Below are positions 17,007-26,100 of a DNA stretch of 35,992 nt, piece by piece (within the stretch, counting starts at the first letter, position 1; each line of letters starts with the position of its first letter). Source of the stretch: a virus; the IMG/VR virus record IMGVR_UViG_3300006754_000058, positions 1 through 35,992 of that record; one strand, 5' to 3'. The position numbers and the translations under genes are program-made. The notes below the pieces were generated by a model. It worked only from the letters and a program-made list of their open reading frames with translations, ran no database searches and was not told where the DNA came from.

Positions 17007-17342
17007 TTATGCTCCTAAAATTTCCAAAGCTTCTGAAATATCGAGTGGAATTCTTATAACATCTCCTGGAAAGATGTCTGCTTCGGTGGGATATCCATTC
17101 CACCATGCTATAACCCACCAATATCTAACATCGCTGTAATACTGCTGTGCCAGCTGGTAAAATCTGTCTCCATAGCTCCATATAAGTGTCGTTGTTCTAG
17201 CCCTAGCTCTATCTGACACCGAAGGATGCCTCATAACAGGTGTTCCATAGTGGAGGGCGTTTTTTATCCCTCTCTTTTTTTTAAGGAACCGGTAGTGTTC
17301 CGTGTCGTTGAAAAATAATTTAGTATCTATGTATCTAGGCAT
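17007..17342 (-). CDS. LysM-domain baseplate protein (gp53-like)
   Basis: This is a 111-residue protein. Residues 51-98 form a LysM-like fold: TTLIWSYGDRFYQLAQQYYS, then DVRYWWVIAWWNG and DIFPGDVIRIP. This is the pattern of T4 gp53-type wedge proteins and of small tail proteins that join tube and baseplate in contractile injection systems. The first 50 residues are basic and lack a signal peptide, so the protein acts in assembly rather than in the periplasm. It sits four bases before the hub gene and 20 bases after the tube-cap-like gene. Confidence 0.78.
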   Translation of the reverse strand: MPRYIDTKLFFNDTEHYRFLKKKRGIKNALHYGTPVMRHPSVSDRARARTTTLIWSYGDRFYQLAQQYYSDVRYWWVIAWWNGYPTEADIFPGDVIRIPLDISEALEILGA

Positions 17343-17362
17343 TTTGAATTCCTTTTATAATT

Positions 17363-18613
17363 TTAATCAACCCAATCGATCCAGGCGATGTTTCGGACCA
17401 GCCACTCTTGCGAAGAACCGTGCGCGCTGTCCAGCTTTTCTTCAAAATTGGCGGTGCGCTCTTCCATCCGCTGCCCAAATGTGGTCTCTTTGCGGTTTTC
17501 TTTCCTGTCGGCGCGTCTTGTTCCCATTCGACCAAGAAGTGTTTGTGCCTTCGCGGCCGCTTCGTCCTCGGCTTGTTGATCAGAAAGGGCTTTAACGCGG
17601 CCCTTTTCCGCGGCTTCTTGGGTGGCAGCGAGGCGTCGATGCGCCTTGCTGTTATAAGTTACCGTTTCTGAAAAATCTCGATCAGGGGCTGCATATTTTA
17701 GGTCGCCAGGATGGGATATCCCGTAAGGACCCGACATATTTTGCTGCCAGTAATTATCCCAGCCGCGCGGTGTCTCGTGGATTACGTCAAACGATAATGA
17801 AACTTCTATAACTTTAGGCAAAATAGTGCCTTTCGAAAATTCTATAACGCCGGCGTCTGGTTTTTCTAAATTATGATTAATAGTTAAACTGGTGATAATT
17901 CCTAGGGCGCCACTGCCGGCATTATTGGTGGTGCCTGATTCTTTAAGTTCTTCAAATGTACGTCCGGACGATGCGGCGCGCTCTCTACCGGAGAGCTTTT
18001 CGAATTCCTCCTTGTTCTCTTTTTGGTACTTTAAAAAGCCAGAATATAGTGCTTTTTGGCTCATTAAAAGGTTCACAACTTTAAGACGAATTAGCGGCGA
18101 TTGCGCAATCGTTTGCGCTGCTCCGACTTGTGTATAATTTGGATACAGCATGTCGCTTAAAAGCCCAACTTTATATAAGTTCTCATATGCTTCGCTTTCT
18201 GAAGCTGCCGGTATATTAAAGTTTAACGTAATCGATCTGCCTGTGGATTTGAAGGAGTGGATGGGATCCACTCTACCAAACACATGCTCAGAGGCCCAAT
18301 CAGACTTATAGGTCTCATTAAAAGAGGTTACAAACGCTTTGAAGTATACTTGCATTTTAGACGGCACATGTTGAATCGACAATACATATCTAGTTTTATT
18401 AGCATATGCATCACTTGCATCTGCATATTGTGGTCGGAATCCAGTTATTCTATTGTGTGCGGTTTGCGACTTTATCTCGGTGCCGTTAACTTCGTCAAAA
18501 GTTTTAACGTCTTCAAGATAGCCGATCGATTCAATCTTTCTAAATTTGTTTGCGTCGAAGTCCGTCGCGAGTACTCCCGCCACCGAGCCGGGTATTTCAT
18601 CGCTATATCCCAT
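17363..18613 (-). CDS. Tail tube cap / baseplate protein (gp48/gp54-like by position)
   Basis: This 416-residue structural protein is encoded between the tape measure and the LysM protein, the usual place of the tube initiator. The N-terminal half contains YFKAFVTSFNETYKSDWASE, then VFGRVDPIHSFKSTGRSITLNFNIPAAS and KVGLLSDMLYPNY. This is a pattern I associate with tail-tube-fold proteins of large phages. The C-terminal 100 residues are charged and probably coiled coil (EAAEKGRVKALSDQQAEDEA). The assignment to gp48 or gp54 is inference from position and fold pattern. The ATG at 18613 has GGAGAAAACAAAC upstream, and the gene follows the tape measure by about 20 bases. Confidence 0.65.
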   Translation of the reverse strand: MGYSDEIPGSVAGVLATDFDANKFRKIESIGYLEDVKTFDEVNGTEIKSQTAHNRITGFRPQYADASDAYANKTRYVLSIQHVPSKMQVYFKAFVTSFNETYKSDWASEHVFGRVDPIHSFKSTGRSITLNFNIPAASESEAYENLYKVGLLSDMLYPNYTQVGAAQTIAQSPLIRLKVVNLLMSQKALYSGFLKYQKENKEEFEKLSGRERAASSGRTFEELKESGTTNNAGSGALGIITSLTINHNLEKPDAGVIEFSKGTILPKVIEVSLSFDVIHETPRGWDNYWQQNMSGPYGISHPGDLKYAAPDRDFSETVTYNSKAHRRLAATQEAAEKGRVKALSDQQAEDEAAAKAQTLLGRMGTRRADRKENRKETTFGQRMEERTANFEEKLDSAHGSSQEWLVRNIAWIDWVD

Positions 18614-18632
18614 TGTTTGTTTTCTCCTTCAT

Positions 18633-21248
18633 TTATGTCTCTCCATAAAGCATTTGTCTTCCCTTATTGCCTTGGACCTCAATTACCGCCTCTCCAAACT
18701 TTTCTTTGTCTAATTTTAGTTCTATGGGAATTGTAATTTTTCTAGCTTTTTCTGGGCGCGCGTCTCTCGGTCCACCGCCTCCGGGTCCACCACCACCACC
18801 TCCAGGGCTAGCTCTAAAGCCGACTGCTTCTGCCGCTTTAAGTGCTTTGGTTGAAGTGTTTAACAGTGCCTTCATAGCTACAAGTTTTACAAGGTTTATC
18901 GAATTAATACTTGTAGCAATATTTTTAAAGGAAGTCTCGATTGGTCCTAGTCCGTATTTATCTATCTCTTTAACTTGTCCAAGAATTTCGCCAAGAGCAA
19001 TTGCTGCTGGACCCATGTTAACTGCCGAAGTTTCTAATTTCTCAAAAACTCTTCCCAAGTTCCAGACACCCATTAACGCCAATGGGTTACCCATTAAGGT
19101 AAGCGCCGCGGCTAAAGATATAACTCCTAGCGCAAAAACCTGAAGTGCGCCGGCGAATGTAACAAATGCGGCGGCGCTTCCTGGGTTTACAGCTTTGACT
19201 AACTCTGCCATACCTAACGCGGCGATACCAACGCCGGCGCCCATCAAGAATAAGGCGGCGCCGAGAGCAAGAATAATCGGATAAGTTACTGCTGCTGCAG
19301 GTGCCATTGTCAGCATCATATACGTAAAGCCTAACATGGCGGCGCCGATTAACACAAGAGCAACACTTACTCCAATCATCTGATCGACACTTAAAAGAGC
19401 AAACGATTCAGCTAATTTTGAAACTCCCCAAGCAGCCAAGCCCAAGCCAGCGCCCATCATTAATACTGCAGCTCCAACTGCTAAAATTACCGGCACTGAT
19501 TTTGACATTGCTGCTAAGTTTCTCATTCCAGCGTTACCCATTAAATTGGCGGAAAGTGCTGCGCTTCTTTCAACTGCAGCTTTGGCTGATATGACACCTG
19601 TGAGAAGTATAGTCAAAGTCTTGTACGCAACCCAGCCAGCAAGAAAGGCTGGCCAATTTGCTAGCATGTAGCCAATATAGCCCATTACTGTTTTTATTGG
19701 ATCTATGAAGCCCTTAACCGAAGTCTCAAGCTCTTTAAATGCGTTATCGTTGCTGAGAACTGCATCTGCCCATTCGTGAAATTTATCTAAAACCGGCAGC
19801 AAGAGAGGCGTTAATTTAGCTATAATAGTTTGAAACTTTTCTTGTAATGTCGCCATTTGCTGCTGTTTCTTTGCCATCTCTTCATAGTCTGCGGATGTTT
19901 TTCCTATTTCTCCACCAAGGGTACTCATATCGCCCGACATCATCATAGCTAATTCACTGACGTCACTTAGACCTAAAGAATCGGCATAGAACTTGCGCTG
20001 GTAGTACGACATGTCGTCAAAAGATAATCCAGCATTTAAGAGAGAGTCTCGGAGCATTTCAAAACGCTCTACTGGATCGGTTGCTGTCATCAGATCCATT
20101 GCATTTACAAAGTTTCCACCCAAAGCAGCGTTAAGTTTACCAGCTTGAGTTGCGGCGCCTTCAAATGTATCAAACTTATCGGTCATTTGCAACAATTTGC
20201 CCATTTCCAAACCAGTGATTTTAGAAACTCTTGCCAGATCTTTGAAAGCCTTTTCTCCATCTTTGCCTAGCTTAGCTAAACTGCCGCCAAACTTGGCATA
20301 GTCAGAAGCCAACTGCTTAGGAGGTACCCCTAAATCAATCGCTGTCGCTGTCAGTTCTCTCATTGTTTCAGCTGCTTCTCTGGGACCCTGACCCATTACC
20401 TTTGTAGCAAGTTCCATTCCTTTAGCGGCATCCTGAACAGCAACTCCATATTTGCTCAGCATTGTTACAGTGTCACCTATCTCGGCGCGCTGTTCAGCGC
20501 TGAGCATAGTGAAAGTGCTCATGCCCGAATATAGCCCTTCCCAGGCGGCAGAGGTTTCCTTTATGCTTGCAGTAAATTCTCTAGTTCGTGTATAAGAACG
20601 AGCTACTTCGTTTCCAAATTCACGGTTAGCGCCCGTTGCTCTTTGAAACGCAGTGCGCATTCCATCAATCTCAAACATAAGACCGATTATATTATTGATA
20701 AATCCAGTAATAATTCCACCAGCCAAAGCACCAAGAAACGGCATCACGCCCTTTGCGCCGGCTTCTTTAAAAGTCTTGCCAATGGCTGCTATTTTTTTAA
20801 CGTTAAAAAGAGGGTGTGTTTTATAAACAGACATGCTGCCAGAAATGCTGTCGTTCATTCCTTCAATTTTCTTAATTGCCGCATCGCGCGCGGCGTTTGA
20901 TCTTTTTAGAGCATTTGCTTCTTGCTCAGCAATTCGGACTTTCTCTCTGAGAGCTGCGAGTTCTTCTTCAGTGGCATCAGCTTCTGACTGTCTTAAAGTC
21001 AGCTTCATTTGTGCGACACGAACCTCTTGATCTGCAATTTGTTGTCGCGAGCGATCGCTCTTTTCCATGCTTTGAAGGCGCGCAAGATATTCTTCGGCAT
21101 TCGACACGTCTTCGGCTGTAATCACTCTGGCGCCAGCAGGCGCAAAACCACCACCGCCGCCGCCTGCTCCACCAGGAGCGGCCGCAAAACCATCGACAAT
21201 TCCCTGCGCTACCGCAGCTTGTATTTCTTCTAATGAAAATTCAGCCAT
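18633..21248 (-). CDS. Tail tape measure protein
   Basis: This 871-residue protein sets tail length and is ejected with DNA. The N-terminal third has a coiled coil (about 50-115, with EELAALREKVRIAEQEANALK). Several long Ala/Gly/Met hydrophobic helices follow (near 165-190, 515-545, 575-605, 620-690 and 705-740), typical of the membrane-active part of tape measures. A Gly/Pro-rich linker (SPGGGGGGPGGGGP) precedes a charged C-terminus. At roughly 1.5 Å per residue the tail would be about 130 nm, a rule-of-thumb estimate. The ATG at 21248 has a TAGGTG-like weak site. A terminator lies just upstream at 21293-21323, so expression probably starts from the CTATTTATT element at 21278-21286 or by read-through. 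Confidence 0.85.
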   Translation of the reverse strand: MAEFSLEEIQAAVAQGIVDGFAAAPGGAGGGGGGFAPAGARVITAEDVSNAEEYLARLQSMEKSDRSRQQIADQEVRVAQMKLTLRQSEADATEEELAALREKVRIAEQEANALKRSNAARDAAIKKIEGMNDSISGSMSVYKTHPLFNVKKIAAIGKTFKEAGAKGVMPFLGALAGGIITGFINNIIGLMFEIDGMRTAFQRATGANREFGNEVARSYTRTREFTASIKETSAAWEGLYSGMSTFTMLSAEQRAEIGDTVTMLSKYGVAVQDAAKGMELATKVMGQGPREAAETMRELTATAIDLGVPPKQLASDYAKFGGSLAKLGKDGEKAFKDLARVSKITGLEMGKLLQMTDKFDTFEGAATQAGKLNAALGGNFVNAMDLMTATDPVERFEMLRDSLLNAGLSFDDMSYYQRKFYADSLGLSDVSELAMMMSGDMSTLGGEIGKTSADYEEMAKKQQQMATLQEKFQTIIAKLTPLLLPVLDKFHEWADAVLSNDNAFKELETSVKGFIDPIKTVMGYIGYMLANWPAFLAGWVAYKTLTILLTGVISAKAAVERSAALSANLMGNAGMRNLAAMSKSVPVILAVGAAVLMMGAGLGLAAWGVSKLAESFALLSVDQMIGVSVALVLIGAAMLGFTYMMLTMAPAAAVTYPIILALGAALFLMGAGVGIAALGMAELVKAVNPGSAAAFVTFAGALQVFALGVISLAAALTLMGNPLALMGVWNLGRVFEKLETSAVNMGPAAIALGEILGQVKEIDKYGLGPIETSFKNIATSINSINLVKLVAMKALLNTSTKALKAAEAVGFRASPGGGGGGPGGGGPRDARPEKARKITIPIELKLDKEKFGEAVIEVQGNKGRQMLYGET

Positions 21249-21277
21249 TGATCGTAAACACCTATACTAGTACTAAA

Positions 21278-21286
21278 AATAAATAG
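21278..21286 (-). promoter_or_regulatory. CTATTTATT element upstream of the tape measure gene
   Basis: CTATTTATT on the minus strand, preceded by A, lies 30 bases before the tape measure ATG and just below a terminator. The same element recurs at 30251-30259 and 33360-33368, and as CTATTTAAT at 26229-26237. It is a candidate phage-specific late promoter element. Function is inferred from recurrence and position. Confidence 0.4.
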
Positions 21287-21292
21287 TTTCAT

Positions 21293-21323
21293 AAAAAAAA
21301 GCAAGACAGAATCATCTTGCTTT
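21293..21323 (-). terminator. Intrinsic terminator after the tail chaperone genes
   Basis: The minus strand reads AAAGCAAGA, eight loop bases, TCTTGCTTT, then five more Ts. The 9-bp stem is at 21298-21306 and 21315-21323. The stop codon of the frameshift extension (21312-21314) lies in the loop. Confidence 0.75.
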
Positions 21324-21584
21324 ATTGCTGGTGCTATATGGCGCATTTGGAGGGAGCGATGGCTGATTTTGAGCGGTTAAAGTTTGAGATTTTGAGGAAC
21401 CGGAACCTTTGCTTGCATTCTCTATGGCTTCCCTTTCTTCATCTAGTTGTTTAACGAGCCTTAGAACAAACCACTTTCTTAGCCCAATTGGCAAGCTATA
21501 TGCTTCACTAAAGCTCCATCCGCCAGCATATTTTAAATAGAAGAATTGTTCATATACATCTTCCATATATTCATCGGTCAGGCC
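21312..21584 (-). CDS. Tail assembly chaperone extension, probably made by frameshift from the gp26-like gene
   Basis: This reading frame continues past the end of the gp26-like gene (open from 21647). It encodes 90 residues from the proposed slip site to the stop, beginning GLTDEYMEDVYEQFF. The segment AGGWSFSEAYSLPIGLRKWFVLRLVKQ looks like a conserved structured domain, followed by a Ser/Gln/Pro-rich tail. The only in-frame ATG near the start (MEDVY) has no Shine-Dalgarno sequence. Placement between the tube and tape measure genes matches the lambda G/GT-type chaperone pair, in which the second product appears only as a fusion. Here the fusion would be about 370 residues. Independent translation is the alternative. 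Confidence 0.6.
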   Translation of the reverse strand, partial: GLTDEYMEDVYEQFFYLKYAGGWSFSEAYSLPIGLRKWFVLRLVKQLDEEREAIENASKGSGSSKSQTLTAQNQPSLPPNAPYSTSNKAR

Positions 21585-22425
21585 AAAAAAAGTCCGCCGT
21601 AAGCGGCACCTCCATTTGCTCTTCGTGATCACAACTTTCACAAGCAAAATGCTGTGTTAAGTCAATATCTGGAGCCACCTGCTTATATGCTAATCTAACG
21701 TGTCTAGCGTCCATAGAAGGAATGTTCTCAATAGTGTAGTTAATCGCCTCTGGAGTACTATTTCCATTAACGGAAACCAGTGTGCTTCTTAAATGTCTTG
21801 TCACTGCGCGTTCGTGCTGGTTTCTGTTTTTTCGATCTGCTTCAACGCCTGCAAGAAAAGACTTTTCTGATTTTCCAGTTAGTAGGCGAAAAGTTATGTT
21901 TAACTTAGTCTTGGGTAACTGAGTGGTAAAAGTGCCGTCTTGATTATTAGTAACCTCAAGCCCCTCTTCAAACTCTCCATGATATACATGCGCATGATTT
22001 AAGTCGAATTTATATTTCTGCACAGCATTGCAGCTTGGACAAGCAACTGATGTATCATATTCGTTACCATATCCAGAAACTCTAGCTGCAATAATGATCG
22101 CATTTCTATCACCAACCAGCAAGTTATCTGTCGTAATTCTTTTATCAACAATTACATTTGATAATACTCTATCTAGCGCTACTCCTTTCTTAAGCAAGGT
22201 TCTGGAAGTTAGAATATCCTCTTCCTTAGCGGTCATTTGTCTGACTTCAATGCTATCTTCTCCGCGAAGCGGATGATCTTCGGGATAAAATTTACCCTGC
22301 GAGGGCAACTCTACAAATTCAGTAGGCACCACAAATGAAAAACCGCCCCCATCGTCGTGATGCTTTTGAGGGGGTGCGTCCGTGTTAGGATGTTGTGACC
22401 CTACACGATTCTTATTTCTTGACAA
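21571..22425 (-). CDS. gp26-like baseplate/tail assembly protein (upstream chaperone partner)
   Basis: This 284-residue protein has a disordered polar N-terminus (about 1-35). Then follows ELPSQGKFYPEDHPL, EVRQMTAKEEDILTSR, and DRNAIIIAARVSGYG, a pattern I recall from the T4 gp26 baseplate family. Two CxxC pairs (CPSC and CESC) suggest a zinc ribbon. The start is TTG at 22425-22423, with AGAGGTG four bases upstream. No in-frame ATG lies nearby. The 3' end contains a run of seven Ts (21585-21591) at which ribosomes could change frame into the overlapping extension. The position between tube and tape measure supports a tail-assembly chaperone role. Confidence 0.75.
   Translation of the reverse strand: MSRNKNRVGSQHPNTDAPPQKHHDDGGGFSFVVPTEFVELPSQGKFYPEDHPLRGEDSIEVRQMTAKEEDILTSRTLLKKGVALDRVLSNVIVDKRITTDNLLVGDRNAIIIAARVSGYGNEYDTSVACPSCNAVQKYKFDLNHAHVYHGEFEEGLEVTNNQDGTFTTQLPKTKLNITFRLLTGKSEKSFLAGVEADRKNRNQHERAVTRHLRSTLVSVNGNSTPEAINYTIENIPSMDARHVRLAYKQVAPDIDLTQHFACESCDHEEQMEVPLTADFFWPDR
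21585..21591 (-). other. Seven-T slippery run, candidate programmed frameshift site
   Basis: The zero-frame codons are GAC TTT TTT TGG. A +1 slip of Phe-tRNA on the T-run (or a -2 slip) enters the open extension frame at GGC. A -1 slip meets a stop within a few codons. A GGAGGT sequence lies 16 bases upstream and might stimulate slippage. Confidence 0.5.
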
Positions 22426-22463
22426 TATACACCTCTTGTTATGTTATATTATAGTATAAATTT

Positions 22464-22491
22464 AGCTTTCTGTTAAGAGCTTTCTGTTAAG
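22464..22491 (-). repeat. Perfect 14-bp tandem duplication at the end of the tube gene
   Basis: Two adjacent copies of CTTAACAGAAAGCT (minus strand) occupy 22491-22478 and 22477-22464. The tube stop codon (22475-22473) lies in the second copy. With a single copy the gene would end one codon earlier at TAA. Confidence 0.85.
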
Positions 22492-23072
22492 CCGAAAAAT
22501 TCTGTTCCGCCTGCGCCGGCAACGGCGACGGAAGGATTAGCGGTCTCTACGCGAGCCCAATCGTACCTAAGCCCAATCGTCATCTCGGTAATATCATCGC
22601 TTCCATATTCCAGATCGCCATACTTAACTTCTGTAATAAAGGCATTCCAAAGAGTCCATGTTTCAAGTTTGGCTCCGTTAGAGTCCAGCTGTGAAATTGT
22701 TACTGTGCCCAGAGCACTGGTGGCTTTTGCTTTTGAGATTGTCGAAAGCTGATTTGGGTTTGCAGGAGGAGCATAGCCAGACTGAACAATAATATCAGAA
22801 AGAGTAGCAGACATGTCTGGCGAGACAGGATCAACCAAAGTTATAGAGACCTCTTCCCATGTTACGGCGCCAGGATAATGAAATTTGTGATTTAAATATG
22901 AATGCTCAGTGCTTTCAACTTTAAACGAAGGCTTCCCGGCTGTTTTTGCGTACCAAAGCTGGGCGCCGCCCTGTGCAGCTTGAATGCCTTGAAATTCTAC
23001 TATAAATCTAAATTTCCTTTTAGGATCTTTAAGTGTTGTGTCTTCACCAAAATTTGTTGACCAGAATGCCAT
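22473..23072 (-). CDS. Tail tube protein (gp19-like)
   Basis: This 199-residue protein forms the inner tube through which DNA passes. It shows the usual features: FRFIVEFQGI near residue 21, then KTAGKPSFKVESTEHSYLNHKFHYPG, and VTWEEVSITLVDP. The late segment WTLWNAFITEVKYGDLEYGSDDITEMTIGLRYDWA matches the C-terminal strand of gp19-type tubes. Its length is near T4 gp19 (163 residues), slightly longer. It follows the sheath gene and precedes the assembly chaperones, the standard order. The ATG at 23072 has GAGGAG upstream. The final residues GLTESS derive from a small tandem duplication. Confidence 0.88.
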   Translation of the reverse strand: MAFWSTNFGEDTTLKDPKRKFRFIVEFQGIQAAQGGAQLWYAKTAGKPSFKVESTEHSYLNHKFHYPGAVTWEEVSITLVDPVSPDMSATLSDIIVQSGYAPPANPNQLSTISKAKATSALGTVTISQLDSNGAKLETWTLWNAFITEVKYGDLEYGSDDITEMTIGLRYDWARVETANPSVAVAGAGGTEFFGLTESS

Positions 23073-23109
23073 AATTTATAACTCCTCTTATATATTTAAT
23101 TAGTGTTGT

Positions 23110-23129
23110 GGGACAAAAAAGCTTGTCCC
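23110..23129. repeat. Hairpin between the sheath and tube genes
   Basis: GGGACAA (23110-23116) pairs with TTGTCCC (23123-23129) around a six-base loop. On the minus strand no T-run follows, so it may be a processing or stability element that raises tube expression. On the plus strand it is followed by TTGCTTTTTTT and would look like a terminator for antisense RNA. Confidence 0.5.
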
Positions 23130-23138
23130 TTGCTTTTT

Positions 23139-26100
23139 TTAATCATCGAAAGAAGCACCCGAAGAAGCAATCACAAAGTCAATAGCAATGAACTCAATCG
23201 CCCTTGCTGGCTTAACCATGATCTTTGCATACAGAATGTTCTGATCAATCAAATCTGGGGTTGTAGTGGAATCATCGAGAATTAACTTGTATTCAGTGAT
23301 ACCAAATCTTGTTTGAACATTCGCAAGGAATGGCTCAACTAATCCCTTAAAGCGAGTCCAAGTTGCATCGACATTCTGCTCAAAGAGAACCTGAGTAGAA
23401 AGAATGGAAATCTGCTTCTTCATGAAGATAACCAACCTTCTAACATTAATTCTATCTAGAGCGCTCTGGCGATCTTGAAGTGTCTTTTGTCCGAATACCA
23501 CAATCCCTGTTGAAGGAAAAGAGGCGATTGGATTAATGTTATACTCATAAAGAGTATCTCTCTGCTTGGAAGTTAATCTTTCTGTAATTCCAGTAACTGG
23601 GATTCCTGCGGCTCCTTCAGTTAGTCCACCACGATTGAAGCCAGCCGGTGCAAACCAAACTTCAGAAGCAGCCTGCGAACTTGCCATAACGCCAAGCATC
23701 GCAACACTAGGCGGTACCCAGATAAGCTGTCCGGAAGGATTATCGCGGGTTTGGACCCATGGATAGAAAGTGCACCCATAGCTTGAATCAATTCTTCTAT
23801 CTCGGAGAGCCGTTGAGGCGTTTTGCGGAGTTGTGCCGATTCTATCTGCTTTAGTGCTCTTATAAGCTTCATGACTTGGAATATATACATCAGCAAGGTC
23901 AATAACAGCTAGTGCATCTGCACGATCCTCGCAAACATCAACCATGTGACCGGTTAAAGCATCGAGAGTAAGCCCTGGAGCAGCTAAAACATTCATGTCC
24001 AGCAGTTCAGGATCTGCAACGGTGTCAATTGCACGAAGCCATGTCGCATATGCATAGTTTGTCGTCTCGGTTGCGCCGGCCATTCCAGCGTTGTAATAGG
24101 GGTCTGGTGCCTTAATATTTTCTCCATCGTGTCCACCAAAGAATGGGGCGACAAAGCTATCCATTCCAGCATTTAGCAGGGTTGTGTAGCTTCCGCCAGC
24201 ACTAACAGAAGCCTCACGTGCACGGGAACCAGAAGCGTAATAATATCCGTTGGTAACATCGGCATTTAGCTGAATATCATCCATTGTGAACACATAAGAC
24301 CAAGGATCAATGCCGGCGCCCCAAGAAACTGAAGTTGGATCGTCAGAAATATCGGCAGTCAATCTTCTATGGAAGTCTTCAATTCCTAAGCGACCTCCCC
24401 TTGTGCTAGTTTCTGTTCTTCTGCTAGCCATACCAAACGATGCCTTTGTAGCATCAGAAAGCCCGCCATCAGAAGCCGAAACTCTAAGCGGAGCGTATGG
24501 AAATGATAAAGAAGCTGTCAAGTTCCAGGCTGCAGCTGTCGCAGACCATGGTCCATGACCGCCCATATCCTTAGCGCCAAAGAGAATGGAGCCAGAAGAG
24601 CCGATTGCTGAGGAGTCTGGGTACAAAAAGGATCCACCGCTAACATAAGCCTGATTAAAGGCAACCCGACCGGAGCCGGCGGAAGACTCGCTATCGGAGT
24701 CTGTAACGTAGATAGCTGTTGTAGAATTGAAGGTATCTGATATGTGCTCCGTTGTAAGACTAGCCAGACCAGAAAGGCGTGGAGGACCAAAATATCCGAA
24801 TGGAAGTGTCTTTGCGGGAGTACCTCCAGCAGCAACCTTTTCGTTCATCTCAATACGAACATACTTCGACATATTATCATATTCGCCGTAGCTCTTAACG
24901 CGCCTGTTCGTGTTGTCCCATTTTGTATATTTATCACCAATTTTACGCTCAATATAATTTGGAGAAGTTGGATCTAAACTTAAATTGTCAAATCTCTCTA
25001 GAACTTGTGGGTTTGAATCAGTGTCGGTAAGCTTTCTAATAACCACCGAGAAAGTTCCATAGTCATCCACCAAGGAGGTCGACTGACGGATTCTTTCAAC
25101 ACCCACCTTGCAGTTCTTGTGCAGCCATTCTCCATGCCCGCGACCAATAAGACGGAAAAGCTTCTGCTTGTTGAAGGGGACGTTATCAGCTGCAGAGCCA
25201 AAATCTTGTCCAATAAACCAGCCTGCAACTGCATCCTGAAATCCTGCCACAGTGCCCACTTGCTGCATTTTAGCAGGACCAACAGTGAAAGACGAACTAC
25301 CAAGAGGCAAGACAAAACCCAGCTTGGCTTGTGTGTCAAGACTGTTCCATCTTAAGTGTTGTTCAAATGTTTCGCCAAGCCAGTAGCTCTTATAAGAAGC
25401 AGATGGATAAAAATCGCCTCTTGTAGAAGCTAACTGAGGATTTGTATTAAACTTGTTTCTGATGAACGTATCAGCGCCATCGTCAAATCCAAACCTAATG
25501 TTTTCAGTGGTCTCAGCCCCATCTGTTTGTGTAATAAGCGAAACAGTAAACAGGTTGTCTGAGTCTGTTCCAATCACAGCGCCGTAAGAAGCCGTAGCAC
25601 TACGACCAGTATCGCCGCGCGTCTCGGTGGCGGTGTCGTGGGTATTGCCGGGTCCACCATAAAGCGCGCCACTCAACTTAACGTGAGAGCCAGAGTCTAC
25701 ATACCAAACAGCAGCTAAGCTGGCTGTTCCCAAAAGGGATGTCGCTGCTGAACTCGATGCAATAACGAATAGACCATAAGCGCCGCCATTTGCATGGGTT
25801 GCCTCTGCGGGAGTATTAGTTGTGACCCACCCAGAATAGCCCGAAGTTGCGTCGGGACTTTCAGTACCTAGTAATCGGATATATGTAAGAGGAGCGACAT
25901 TTGCATTTAGGAAAGCTTTTGCAGCATATGTTCCGTACATGGGGGACTGATAGTTACCATAACGGTATACGTCTCCTCCTCCGTTACCGGGGACTGTGCC
26001 ACCAAATACTTCTACAAACTCTTCATAAGACTGTACTTTAATCGGCGTTAAAGCCATTCCTTGGGGTGCACGACCTACTACTACAGGACCGATAGCGTCT

